This document shows, piece after piece, positions 20,141 to 30,976 of a stretch of 64,000 bases of DNA (positions are counted from its first letter, which is position 1; each line of letters opens with the position of its first letter). The notes beneath the pieces were generated by a model. The model was given only the letters and a program-made list of their open reading frames with translations, ran no database searches and had not been told where the DNA came from. Both the position numbers and the translations under genes were made by a program. This DNA is from Apodemus sylvaticus (Eukaryota; Chordata; Mammalia; Rodentia; Muridae): the NCBI RefSeq assembly GCF_947179515.1, contig NC_067481.1, forward strand, positions 3,261,570-3,325,569, given 5' to 3'.

Positions 20141-20284
20141 TTCCACATGCTACTCGATGTATACATGTGTTTGTCATACACATGACAATGGGAGGAGCTG
20201 TGGGCCAGGACCCAGGGATCCAGCAGTGCTGCAGCCAGGCGCATCTCATAGCCAGATGCCCAGGTGTGAACTGCGTGCACTAGA

Positions 20285-20360
20285 TCCGCAGTTCCCAGTG
20301 TGACCTCAGCAAGGTTCTCACTTCCCAGCCTCAGTCTCTTGACCTGTGAAATGGGGCCTT
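20285..20360 (+). repeat. MIR fragment
   Basis: 'cagcctcagtctcttgacct' followed by 'gtgaaatgggg' matches the MIR core (cctcagtttcctcatctgta, aaatgggg). Confidence 0.6.
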
Positions 20361-20950
20361 GGTGAGGGCATGCGGTATGTGCGGAGCCCCGGGCAATGAG
20401 CCCAGCACAGCAGACGCCACTCACAGTTGTTATGGTGACCAGACTGACAGGTGGCACTCTCATATACCTAACATTCTTCAGCCCTCTGCTCAGAGTTTGG
20501 TACGGGTGTCCCAGGGCCACCATGATAAAGAACCGTAAGCCAGCCACTGAAGACACGAGAAATACGTTCTTTCACAATCGAGACGTCTGTTTTAGTTCCC
20601 GTGGTCTCCAGCCTCAGCCACACTGTAGTCACATGACCTTGCTCTGTCTGTGTGCACACTCCCCTCTTGATGAGTGTGCTAGATTAGGGTCCCCCCTCTC
20701 CAGCACATCCTGATCTGAACCTCACAACACCTACTGTACCCTGGCACCTATGAGGCCTCCTGGCGAGCTTCCCGCGGAACAGGGATTTGAACGTTTCCCA
20801 GGTTCTGGGGCATCGATGTCAATGACTAGGACCAAAGTCGAGGTCCTGTTCACATCCAGTTGTAGAGAGGGTCACTCAGCAAGGTTAGCGGCTTGAGTTA
20901 CCGGCCACGACATTAACTCTGAGCTTGAAAATTAACAGGGACTACGGAAG

Positions 20951-21103
20951 TCGGGCAGTGGTGGCGCACGAGTTTAATCCCGGGACTCAGCAGGCAGAGG
21001 CAGGCAGATCTCTGAGCTTGAGGCCAGCCTGGTCTACAGAGTGAGATCAAGTTCTAGGACAGCCTGGGCTACACAGAGAAACCCTATCTCAAACAAAACA
21101 ACG
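20951..21103 (+). repeat. B1 SINE
   Basis: Plus-strand B1 (gggcagtggtggcgcacgag to 'gaaaccctatctcaaac') with a short internal insertion near 'gagatcaagttctaggac'. Confidence 0.9.
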
Positions 21104-21106
21104 GGA

Positions 21107-21354
21107 GGGGACGGGGAGGTGGCTTGGCAGGTATAGGACTATCTGGGCAAGCCTGACAACCTGAATTCAATCCTGGAAGGCACAGAAAATGCCAGGTGAA
21201 GTGGTGTGCATCTGTGTGTATGCCCAGCATGCCTACAGTGTGGGGAAGGCAGAGGCAGGAGGATCTCCCTAGGAACTCACAGGCCAGCCATCCCAGATTA
21301 CATGGGAGTTGAGAACTGACTGACCTCTGACCTCCAGATGCATGCTATGGTGAG
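21107..21354 (+). repeat. B4-family SINE
   Basis: Head 'gggacggggaggtggcttgg', middle 'cagaggcaggaggatctccc', end 'tgacctctgacctccagatg', followed by a TG-rich tail. Confidence 0.65.
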
Positions 21355-21830
21355 GGTTTGTGTGTGTGTGAATGCATGTGTGTGAGTGTGCATGTGTGAG
21401 TGCATGTGTGTAAGTATGCATGTGTGCGAGTGTGTGCATTGTATGTATGTACACGTGTGTGAATGCATGTGCATGCATGTATGTGTGTGCATGTGTGTAT
21501 GAATACATGTGTGTGAATGCACCTGTGTGAGTATGTACATGTATGTTTGTGAGTATGTGAGTGCATGTGTGTGTGAATGCATGTGTGTGTGCATGTATGT
21601 GTGTGAGTGTGTGCATGTGTGTGAGTGTTGTGATACATGCTACAGTGTGTGTGCATGTGTGTGTCTGTGCATGTGTGCATGTATGTTTGTGTGTGTATGC
21701 ATTCATGTGTGTGAGTATGATACATGCTATAGTGCATTTGTGTGCATGTGTGTGAGTACATGTGTGTGAAGGCCTCTGTGTGTGTGCATGCCATGTATGT
21801 GTGTGTGTGTGTGTGCATGTGTGTGTGCCC
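21355..21830. repeat. Long TG-rich low-complexity region
   Basis: About 475 bp of GTGTGAGTGCATG-type alternating sequence, probably an expansion of the B4 tail before it. The His/Thr- and Cys/Val-rich reading frames on both strands are artefacts. Confidence 0.95.
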
Positions 21831-21949
21831 TTTGCACCTCAGCCCCAGTTGGCCTCTGAGGCAAGCCATGTGGATCTTGTTCTAAGTCCCCATAAGTGAG
21901 TGGGGCCTTAGAACATTTGCCTTAAAAATGACAAACTGGAGCTGGACCT

Positions 21950-22128
21950 GTGGCTTAGCGGTTAATCCCAGCATCCACCACCATCTGAAACTCCAGTTCC
22001 AGGGATCCGATGTTCTCTGATGTTCTCTTCTGGCCTCCGTGGACAACAGGCACACTCAAGGGGCACAGACATACATTCAGGCAAAATGAAACTCATAAAC
22101 ATGAAAGAAAATAAATCTTCTTAAAAGG
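21950..22128 (+). repeat. B3-type SINE, shortened
   Basis: 'gagctggacctgtggcttag', 'aactccagttccagggatcc' and 'cttctggcctccgtggacaa' follow B3 order. The segment after the head is missing, and an 'atgttctctg' phrase is duplicated. Confidence 0.65.
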
Positions 22129-22139
22129 TGATGAAATTG

Positions 22140-22400
22140 TTTGGCGTGCTGGCTCACACCTGTAATCTTCCCCCCCCCCCCCCAAGACAGGGTTTCTCTG
22201 TGTAGCCCTGACTGTCCTGGAATTCATTCTGTAGACCAGGCCAGCCTTGAACTCAGAAATCCACCTGACTGTGCCTTCCAAGTGCTGGGATTAAAGGCGT
22301 GCGCCACCACTGCCCGGCCTACACCTGTAATCTTATAGCAGGGAGGTGGAGGCAAGAAACCTGCTGTAAGTGGGAGGCTAGCCTGGGCTACATAGTGGAA
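22140..22400 (+). repeat. Older B1-like SINE split by a younger B1
   Basis: The left part 'ctggctcacacctgtaatct' and right part 'cacctgtaatcttatagcag' to 'ccttgtttccaaggaaaaaa' are the two sides of one older plus-strand SINE interrupted at 22170-22320. Confidence 0.7.
22170..22320 (-). repeat. B1 SINE with poly-C in place of poly-T, 14-bp TSD
   Basis: Antisense B1 flanked by ACACCTGTAATCTT at 22156-22169 and 22321-22334. Where the antisense A-tail should be, there are 14 Cs (22170-22183). Confidence 0.93.
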
Positions 22401-22794
22401 CCTTGTTTCCAAGGAAAAAAGAGAAAGGACATACACCTCTCCTTTTTCAGGAATTTGGGGGAGCACTTCTGATGCTGCATGGGCGGTGGTCACTGCTACC
22501 CTGTGGACTGATTTTCCTACTGGCCTCAGTGGAATCTGACTGGGACTTTGTGTCCCAGGGACTTGAGAATGAGAGAGAAAGCTGGCATTTGTGGTTTGTG
22601 GACCAGATGGGTACTGCTACTGTGTCTGAATGCCACCGTGTGTGGCAAAAGCCTCCGCCCAAAGTCTGCAAATATGTTCCTCCACCCCTGTGAACCTCAC
22701 CAGAGACACGGAGATGTGAGCTTTGTATGGTATTTGTAAGTTGTGAAATATATATTTTTTTAAAATTTCCTTTGAACATTTAAGAGATTCAGAC

Positions 22795-23270
22795 TTAAAG
22801 CAGGTGTGGCACATGGCTTTAATCCTAGTACTCAAAAGGCAGAAGCAGGTAGCTCTCTCTGAGTTCAGGGATAACCTGGTCTACATAGTTCCAGGACACC
22901 CATGGCAGCAATACAAGCAAAACAAACCCCCAGAATGTATGGACTGGAGATGTGTTATGGAACTCGGTGTAATCGTCAGCACATTATAAACCAGCTATGG
23001 TGAAGCATGCCTGTAATCTCAGCGTCCAGGGTGGGAAGATCAGACTCAAGGTCATCCTTGGCTACATAGTTAGAGGCTAGCCTCCGAGACATGAGACCTT
23101 GTCACAAACAAGCAAGCAAGCTGAGAGTATGTATAGGAGTGGGGAGAAGGAAGTCTGTTGATGGAATATTTTAGAATCAGGCATGGTGGCCCTCACCTGC
23201 AGGTCTGGAACTCGGAAGAGGGTCGTGAAGTAGAGGCCAGATGGGCTTCAGGATGAGTCTTGTCTCAGAC
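22795..23270 (+). repeat. Three eroded B1 SINEs in series
   Basis: Each has a 'ggtgtggcacatggctttaa', 'atgcctgtaatctcagcgtc' or 'ggcatggtggccctcacctg' start and a broken A-rich end. Starts are near 22798, 22992 and 23178. Confidence 0.6.
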
Positions 23271-23284
23271 AAAAGAAACGCCAG

Positions 23285-23430
23285 GACCAGAGAGATGCCT
23301 CAGCATGGCAATGCTCCTGGTGGGTGTCACACCCGATGGCCCACATTTTGTCCCAGGACCTTCATAGTGAAGGAAAGGACCGAGTCCTCTGACCTCCGCA
23401 CCTGTGTGTGCGTACACACAAACACATTAA
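23285..23430 (+). repeat. RSINE1-like SINE
   Basis: 'ccagagagatgcctcagcat', then 'cctctgacctccgcacctgt' and a short CA tail. Confidence 0.5.
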
Positions 23431-23656
23431 TGAAATAAGGGAACAAAGATCGACTGTCTGCCTGTCTGTCTGCACAGCCAGTAGCCTGCACTTTGCCTGG
23501 CCCTGGTCTAGGCCAAGCACTGCCCAGGAGAGATGACCTTTGCCCCGTGCCTCATGGTGGCATCCTGGATATACCCCCACTTGGCCTCTGTTCAGTAAAG
23601 GAGACTGAGCCAGCCTGTGGGTGCCCTGTGGCTACAGGCACAGTCTGTAAATCCAT

Positions 23657-23684
23657 GTGTGTGTGTGTGTGTGTGTGTGTGTAT
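23657..23684. repeat. (TG)n microsatellite
   Basis: About 13 TG units. Confidence 0.95.
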
Positions 23685-24106
23685 TCTGTGGCCTCATCTC
23701 CCACCACGTCAAGATACAGAGCACAAGGCACCCTTAGGACAGCGCTGCAGAACTGTCCCCAGCTCCTGTCTGCGTCTTTGGTCACTGCTTCCTTTCCCGT
23801 CTCCTCGAGGAACCTCAAGCACCACCCCAGCTGAGGTCTGGGTAAGACCACATGCCATTATATTAGCTGTGTGTCTCACGGTCTGGGTGTGACGACCGCA
23901 GTGTGACCATGCTCACTGAAGGACGTTGGTGGATTGCTTCCAGCTTGGGGCTTACAGACGAAGCCTTTGTGAATGTTCATAGACAGGTTTTTGTCTGGAT
24001 GTTTTTGTTCTCTGTGACAAATTCCCAGGAGTGGGCCTGTTGGGCAACAAGGTATCTATTTCAGTTTTAGAAGAAATTGCCAAACTTTTCCAGCTTGACT
24101 GTGTCT

Positions 24107-24291
24107 TTTTTTAAAAATTTATTCATTTTATGCGTATGAGTACACTGTAGCATGTCTTCAGACACGCCAGAAGAGGGCATGGGATCCCATTACAGATGGT
24201 TGTGAGCCACCATGTGGGTGCTGGGAATTGAACTCAGAACCTCTGGAAGAGCAGTCAGTGCTCTTAACCTCTGAGCCATCTCTCCAGCTCT
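24107..24291 (-). repeat. B2 SINE
   Basis: Antisense B2 from 'tttaaaaatttattc' to 'ctctgagccatctctccagc'. An imperfect TSD (TGACTGTGTC at about 24097, TGACTGTCTC at 24292) flanks it. It carries CCAGAAGAGGGCATG, a CTCF-like B2 motif. Confidence 0.9.
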
Positions 24292-24426
24292 GACTGTCTC
24301 CTTTATATTTCCTCCAGCAATCCAGGATATTGATCCAGGTTTATTATTTGTTATTTTTGACAGTTTTATGCATATATAGGGCATATTTTTAATTTTTTTC
24401 TTTTGAAAATATTTTTTTATTTTAGT

Positions 24427-24640
24427 ACTCGTGTGTGTGTGTGTGTGTGTGTGTCTATCTGTCTGTCTGTCTGACTGTGTGTACATGAGTGCAGTGTCCA
24501 TGGGGGCCAGAAGCTTCAGATACCTCATAGCTGGAGTTATAGATGGCTGTGAACTGCCTGAAAAGCATACTGGGAACAGAACTCAGGAACCTTTGGAAGA
24601 GCAGTATGATCTTCAAAGCCAAGCTACCGCTCCCGGCTCC
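24427..24640 (-). repeat. B3-type SINE with (TG)n and (CTGT)n
   Basis: TG run, then CTGT units, then 'gggggccagaagcttcagat', 'aactcaggaacctttggaag' and a degenerate head. Confidence 0.7.
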
Positions 24641-24690
24641 AGTGTGATGCACCTCAACATACTACATTGCCAGCATTTGTCTTTTAACCT

Positions 24691-24956
24691 CTTCCCTCTG
24701 ACTCCCTTTGTCCTCTGCCTCTTCCCTCTGACTCCCTTTGTCCTCTGCTTCTTTTCTCTGACTCCCTTTGTCCTCTGCCTCTTCCCTCTGACTCCCTTTG
24801 TCCTCTACCTCTTCCCTCTGACTCCCTTTGTCCTCTGCCTCTTCCCTCTGACTCCCTTTGCCCTCTGCCTCTTCCCTCTGACTCCCTTTGTCCTCTACCT
24901 CTTCCCTCTGACTCCCTTTGTCCTCTACCTCTTCCCTCTGTCTCTCTTTGTCCTCT
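24691..24956. repeat. 30-bp minisatellite, about 9 copies
   Basis: The unit begins CTTCCCTCTGACTCCCTTTG and continues TCCTCTGCCT. Copies fall in strict 30-bp register with few substitutions. As 30 is a multiple of 3, a plus-strand frame (repeating LFPLTPFVLC) and a minus-strand frame (repeating RESEGRGRGQ) both stay open. Neither has coding support. Confidence 0.97.
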
Positions 24957-25633
24957 TAAGTAGTCCCCCATCCTACATCCATGGCCACTTGGCCCACTGA
25001 GTTAATTAGAGCTGCTTGCATGAGCATTGGTGGGAGGTGACTCCACCAGCGGCTACACCACTGAAGAAGATCTCTCCCCTTCCATCCGCAGCAACCATTT
25101 ACTACCCAGAGCTCCTGGGGAGGAGGAGGGTGGGTCCTCACAAACTCCCCGCCCTCGTTCATGATGGAATGTTGACAGGCCTTGTGAGGGTCTCACATGG
25201 GGAAACACCACCGTTGTGTGTTACAAGGTGGCCTTTCTCCACCGTCCTCTCCATCTTCTAGCTCTTATGTCCTCACTGAACTCTCTTCCGTGATGTTCTC
25301 CAAGGCTTGGAGGAGGTGGTACAGACGTGCCGTTTAGGGCCCAGCACTCAAGATGCAGTTTTCTGTATCTCCACCGAGGCTGGTTTTGAACTCCTGGACT
25401 CCAGCAATCCCCCTGCTTGAGCCTCTTCAGTAGCCATTAGGACTATCTGGCTTTGTTTTTTTGAAACCATCTGGGCAGGAGGATGCCCACAGGCCCACAG
25501 TCTCTTCCCAGTGATGACCAGGCGCTTCGCATCTTTCCTTACCTTCAGCTGCAGTCTCTACACCGCCTTTGTCAGTGTGTCCCTCAGTGTGTCCCTCTGT
25601 ACCAAAGCGGCCATGTTTGCTTCACTCTTTCTT

Positions 25634-25791
25634 TTCTTTTCTTTTTATGGTTTTTTGAGACAGGGTTTCTCTGTGTAGCCCTGGCTGTCCTGGAACTCAC
25701 TCTGTAGACCAGGATGGCCTGGAACTCAGAAATCCGCCTGCCTCTGCCTCCCAGAGTGCTGGGATTACAGGCGTGCGCCACCACTGCCCGG
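25634..25791 (-). repeat. B1 SINE with 16-bp TSD
   Basis: Antisense near-consensus B1. The TSD TGCTTCACTCTTTCTT lies at 25618-25633 and 25792-25807. Confidence 0.96.
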
Positions 25792-26229
25792 TGCTTCACT
25801 CTTTCTTGAATTTCAGTACTTTTCGATTTATTTTAGAGACTAGGCTTTTGTTGAACACGCGTGTCTTATCCGTGTTCCCTTCCAGGCTCACACCTCTGAT
25901 GCCAAGCCTTGGAACCCCTGGTCTAGCTGGGGATGGGAAGCTAGCTATTCCGGCATTTCCTGGCTTCGTGGCTTTGTGTCTGTGGCCCGTGTGAGTTAAC
26001 TTGGGTGGAAGGTGTGAGGTTTGTGCTCAGACTGTGCCTCGGGCCTGGCGGTACGTGTTGGAGAGACTCCTTTGCCTGCAGAGCCCCGTCTCTAATGTCA
26101 GGGGGGGGGGGAGCTTGTGTGGCTCAGTGCCTTCTGGTTTTATTAAAGATCATAATAATCTCTTCCTTCTCTTTCTCCTTCCAAACCTTCCCATGCTGTC
26201 CCATTCAAATTTATAACCTTCTTTTCTTT

Positions 26230-26386
26230 TTCTTTTTCTTTTGGTTTTTCGAGACAGGGTTTCTCTGTGTAGCCATGGCTGTCCTGCAACTCACTCTGTA
26301 GACCAGGCTGACCTCAAACTCAGAAATCTGCCTGCCTCTGCCTCCCCAAGTGCTGGGATTAAAGGCGTGCGCCACCACCACCCGAC
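26230..26386 (-). repeat. B1 SINE inserted in a B2 tail
   Basis: Antisense B1 from 'ttcgagacagggtttctctg' to 'gccaccaccacccga'. It sits between the left copy of the B2's TSD and the B2's T-run. Confidence 0.92.
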
Positions 26387-26580
26387 TCCTTTTTTTTTTT
26401 TTTTAAGATTTATTTATTTTGTGTATATGAATACGTTGTAGTTCTCATCAGACACACCAGAAGAGGGCGCCAGATCTCATTACAGATGGTTGTGAGCTAC
26501 CATGTGGTTGCTGGGAATTGAACTCAGGACCTCTGGAAGAGCAGTCAAGTGCTCTTAACCACTGAGCCATCTTGCCAGCC
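26387..26580 (-). repeat. B2 SINE, TSD shared across B1+B2
   Basis: Antisense B2 with CCAGAAGAGGGCGCC (CTCF-like). CCTTCTTTTCTTT at 26217-26229 and 26581-26593 brackets the B1 and B2 together, so the B2 came first and the B1 went into its tail. Confidence 0.93.
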
Positions 26581-26597
26581 CCTTCTTTTCTTTAATT

Positions 26598-26598
26598 G

Positions 26599-26630
<32 letters not shown>

Positions 26631-26702
26631 GGTGGTGGTGGTGGTGGTGGTGGTGGTGGCGGGGTGTGTGTGTGTGTGTGTGTCTGTGTGTGTATGTGTG
26701 TT
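26598..26702. repeat. Compound microsatellite (TTG)n-(GGT)n-(TG)n
   Basis: About six TTG units pass into about 14 GGT/GTG units, then a TG run. Poly-His and poly-Trp/Cys frames here are artefacts. Confidence 0.97.
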
Positions 26703-29700
26703 CCCAAGTGTATAAATACAACCTGCTCAGTCTGTGTAATATTACCTTATGTGTGTTCTCAGGGCTGACCACGGCCTAACCAGCCGGTGCCCTTCCCTGA
26801 GGAAGACTGTCTCTCCCACACTCTACACTACAGGCATTCCACGGTTGCCTGTAGTTCTCTGTGTGGGGGTAAGGCCTCGTGGGTGTTCCCCATCCACCTT
26901 AGCATGTCTGTTGGCACCATTCTTGTTCCTGTCACATTTAGGTCATGTTGGGGAGACCTTGTGGGTGTGGCTTCTGACATTTCTAAGAGAGACAATCTCA
27001 CAATACTTGGCTATGTTGTTGAAAGCAAAAGTGATGTAAAATGAACCATTGAAACTACCCGGGTGTTGAAATCAGTATCTGCTCAGTGTGGGGTCCATAC
27101 AGAATCACTCAAAGGGGGTTTGCATCCCATCCGGTGCCCTGGGAAATCAGAACACAGTTCAGCATAGGGTTGCTGCATTCGGGTATCAGGAGTGGCCCGT
27201 GACCTGCAGTGCCCTCGATTCAGTGCACTGTATTGTCCGTGACTTGGTTTAGGGCTCTCTGTGGTGCATTGTTTAGCGACCAGCTTTGTCCATCGCTAGG
27301 ACCCCTCACTGTCTGTGGCTGGGAGCCCTACATTGTCAGCAGCTTTGAGCCCTCTGTGGTTCAGTGTGGTTCTGTACTGTTGAGGTCTGGCCTCAGCTCC
27401 CCCTACCTGTTCTTGGGCAGACTTTCCCTTTGTAATAGTCATATGGCTTCTGGCAAGAGGGCTGATCTGGCTAACTGCTCCTGTTAGGAAATCCTGCAGA
27501 CCAGACTCCTCCCCTCTCCGAACTGGGATTCCAGCTGCAAGGGAACTGGGCTATAGAGACAGGGGATGGGGACATTGGATGGTCAGGTTTGTCTTGAACT
27601 CAACTCGATTGTCAGCAGAGACTGGCAGGTCTTAAACGGCTGAACGCTTCTGGTTAAAGCTCCCAGGTCGTCGAGGAAGGAAGGAAACTACTGCCCCTAA
27701 GCTGAAGAGGCAAGTGTCCCAAGAGACAGGTCATCTCCCTCCTGATCCCATCCCTTCCCCCCTTGCCCAGGGCACCTGAGCCAGGACTGGGAACTTCTCC
27801 ACAGCCTCCAGGGGTGCGGGGGGGGGGGGAGGGTTATCCCTGACGTAACCTAGCCGACTGGTTGCACAGGCTCCTGCGACTCTCTGGGGCCTGTGCTCTA
27901 CATGCAGGAGCTGCCCTGGGGAACCAGCAGCTGTTGGCCTGTCTCTTGCATCAGCAGCTCAGATAGATCATCAAGGCCAGCCTGAGGTCTCAGGCACCCT
28001 TAGGGAATGACGTGGCGGCATCCAGGAGATCATGCAGTGCCTCTAGGGGCCCAAGCTGGCTGTCGTAATGTAACCAACACATGACGAAACCCTCGGAAAC
28101 CTGGGGGCTTTTGTCCTGAGCGGCAGACACCCTTATCTGCCTCTGGCTCGAATGCCTACACTTTGCAGTCAAGCCAACGGCACCTTCTGTCTGTCTCAAT
28201 TCCTGTTCCTAGGCACCTGTGTCATAGGCATGCAGGACATGGGGCTCCTGCTGACCCCTCACTTTTCACGAGTGTGACCCCTCTCTGGAGTGTGCCCCTT
28301 GTTTCAGGGAACCACGTGGACAGCCACCCAGTCTTACTCAGCCACATGTCACTCCGAACAGCCCATCCTCCTGCTTTGATCTTCCTCAGTTGCCAAGGGT
28401 AAAACAGGTGGCCCTAATGGTGGGCCCTGGCAACCAAACCCTGGGCCATGTCTCTGCTCTGCCTGTCCACTGCATGATGGGGCTACAAGACAGCCCTTGG
28501 GAGAGGCTTTAGACCACGGGTCCCGAGATGACTGTCGAGTTCTAGTCTTCTGTGGAGCTCTAGCCTGGCTCATGTTTGTTCTAGTGCCTTCTTTACTCTA
28601 GAGCCCTAGGAGAGGAGAGCTTGAGACTGTTCACAGGATTTAAACACCCGCCTCTGTTCCATTTTATTCTGTGGCTCTTAGACATGTTTAAGAAAAGCGG
28701 TTTCTCCCAGGCACAGCTCAGGAACCCATGCTGACGGAGGGCTAGGAGACAAGGGGTGAGGTTGAATGCTTTGTAGGTCACTGGAGGAAGCAGCTGTGTG
28801 GATCTGGGATGAAGGGAGCCAGGACCTACAGAAGCAGGAACTAAAATATGGCTCTGAAGAGGACAGCACAGGGAGATGGAGAAGGCACCAGCATCCGCTG
28901 CACGTCTGTAAATATTTAAACACAGCAAGGTTCATGTTTGGTAGTTCAGTCTCTCTCTGACGCTGGCAGCCATGTCGAGTGATCGTCTCCTCCCCACAGT
29001 GTTTCAGAGGCTTGTGGTTCCAAACACCACTATTTTATTTGGGTCACAGACTCCCCTCTTGGGAGATGTGGAAACATGGTCCTTGTAGGTAAGGCTTCAT
29101 GACCAGCATGCGCCCCCATCCGTTAGTCTCCCTGGTGGGCGTCAGTTCTGAGGGGTTCAGGGCTACAGCTACCAAGATCATGGGTGCTCAGGAGGACTGT
29201 GAGGGACGGTATCAGCCTGCACCAGGCCCACCCGGGGTGAAATGCCTTGGGAGGAGCTGAGAGGCATCTGTCAGGATGGGCAGTGGCCATCGCTGAGGAC
29301 GCTCCTGGGCACAGGGCATGGCGACCCCCAAAGGGCCCATGTGGGCCCCAGCTCCTTGCAGAACGGTGGTCACCTCTTACCACAGGGTAGGGTTTGGGTT
29401 CTGTAGCCCCAACCTTCCCTCTTTGCTGTGCCGTTCCTCATAAACAGAAAACCAGGCGCTGTCCCCAGAAATTCTATTGTGTGGAGTTGGCAGCGCAGGC
29501 TGCAGGGATCTCTGGGTGCCCAGCAGGTGGCAGTCTTCTCCCAGATCAGCAGGGGCCATCCACCAGACACTTCCATCCATTCCTTCCTCCTGGACACCAC
29601 ACCCTTTCCCTTCTGTTCTTCCTCCTTGTGGTTGGTTTTAGGGAAAACTAAACAGCCCAGGCAGCTGTTGAGACCCTCCCCCTGAAGGCAGTTGTCATGA

Positions 29701-30060
29701 CAACTGACTTAGTTTTGGTCAGTGGGGATGAACTCAGGCCCAGACCTGGCTCCTTGCTGTGGCCTGCCTGAGACCAGAGCCTGCCTTCCCCTTCCCCACC
29801 GCCTCTGCTTCCTCCTTGGGTGGTGGTGAATGTCCCTGACACTGAGCCAGCCGCAGCCTCTTTAGAGACCAAACAGGTTCCAAACTGGCTTGGCCACTGG
29901 CCCCAGAGCAAAGGCAAGTGGTTGATGTCTTGCATGGAGTGGGTGGCCAGCTGGATACAGCCTGCTTCCTATCCTGTCTACTCACTCTCCATGGGCACAA
30001 GACAGGCCCACTCACTCAAGGGCGCCTTGTCTGGGGCTGACCAGTGCCTTCTGCTTCTCC
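26703..30060. other. Repeat-poor intronic stretch
   Basis: About 3.3 kb with almost no recognised SINE. It holds a G-run near 27817, a cluster of forkhead-like words (tgtaaatatttaaaca) near 28908, and the CTCF-type motif at 29520. No exon with splice sites and family similarity was found. Confidence 0.45.
29520..29534 (+). promoter_or_regulatory. CTCF-type motif
   Basis: CCAGCAGGTGGCAGT matches CCASYAGRKGGCRSY at all positions and is preceded by TGC. It lies outside recognised repeats. Confidence 0.5.
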
Positions 30061-30065
30061 CCCTG

Positions 30066-30300
30066 CCCCCTACTTTTCCAAGATATGGTCTCCTGTCCCA
30101 GGCTGACCTCAAACAACGTAGGTAGCTGAGGTTGACTTGGATCCTGCTTGGTCCTGCTGACTCTCTATGTAGATTCCAGATGAAATTTCAGGCACGCGTC
30201 ATTATGCCAGGCTTTGTGCGTGTGTGTGCACACGTGTTTTCATGTGTGTGCACATGAGTGCCGAGGCCCACATACATCGACACTGGGTGTCTTCTTCAGA
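30066..30300 (-). repeat. Old B1-like remnant with TG-rich tail
   Basis: 'gatatggtctcctgtcccag' and 'tcaggcacgcgtcattatgc' resemble an eroded antisense B1. A short TG-rich stretch follows at about 30215-30260. Confidence 0.45.
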
Positions 30301-30310
30301 TATTGAGGCA

Positions 30311-30311
<1 letters not shown>

Positions 30312-30361
<50 letters not shown>
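30312..30361. repeat. (TC)n microsatellite at B2 tail
   Basis: About 25 TC units directly before the antisense B2. Near-matching flanks 'aggcagctttctc' (about 30306) and 'aggctgctttctc' (about 30541) suggest that the run grew from the B2's 3' tail. Confidence 0.93.
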
Positions 30362-30365
<4 letters not shown>

Positions 30366-30540
30366 GATTTATTTATTTATTATATGTGAGTACACTGTAG
30401 CTGTCTTCAGACAATCCAGAAGAGGGCATCAGATCTCATTACGGATGGTTGTGAGCCACCATGTGGTTGCTGGGATTTGAACTCAGGACCTTCGGAAGAG
30501 AAGTGAGTGCTCTTAACCGCTGAGCCATCTCTCCAGTCCA
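30362..30540 (-). repeat. B2 SINE
   Basis: Antisense B2 with CCAGAAGAGGGCATCAG (CTCF-like), ending 'gccatctctccagtcc'. Confidence 0.93.
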
Positions 30541-30759
30541 AGGCTGCTTTCTCATTTAAACCCAGATTGCTTCTGGAACCCTGTCTCTGCCCCACAGGGC
30601 TAGTTTACAATCCAGGCATTGATCCGGGGCAATGGATTTGTACTCTGGGCTTCACGCTTGCATAGCAGAATATTTTACCTGCCTTCAGATACTTTTTTAC
30701 TGTTATTATTATGAAGATGGTCCACGTCCATACAGCAGTGTTAGAAATAAAGAGGAGGG

Positions 30760-30960
30760 GAGGGGGAGAGAGGTGGCCAGCGGGTCAGAGCGCTGTGACT
30801 CCTGTGGAGGACTCAGGTTCCCTCAACCTACGCGGCGGCTCCCAACCACCCATGACTGCAGTTCCAGTGACCTGAAGCCCTCATCTGACTATTGTGGGTG
30901 CCAGGACATATGTGTTGCACACACACACACACAGGCAAGTAAAATAGATATCTTTAGAAG
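30760..30960 (+). repeat. B3-type SINE
   Basis: 'gcgggtcagagcgctgtgac', then 'actgcagttccagtgacctg' and a (CA) tail at about 30919-30934. Confidence 0.65.
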
Positions 30961-30976
30961 CAAACGAAAAAAAAAG

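Noticed and set aside
19226..20249. Several ORFs of 110-172 residues in the CpG-rich block
   Set aside because: G+C-rich composition explains them. The block is better read as regulatory. No exon of Tbc1d16 is known to me there.
22403..22740. 96-residue ORF with moderate complexity
   Set aside because: No family signature or splice boundaries. It sits among old SINEs.
24431..25000. 189-residue hydrophobic ORF that looks like a membrane protein
   Set aside because: The repeated LFPLTPFVLC is the translation of the 30-bp minisatellite and is open on the other strand too.
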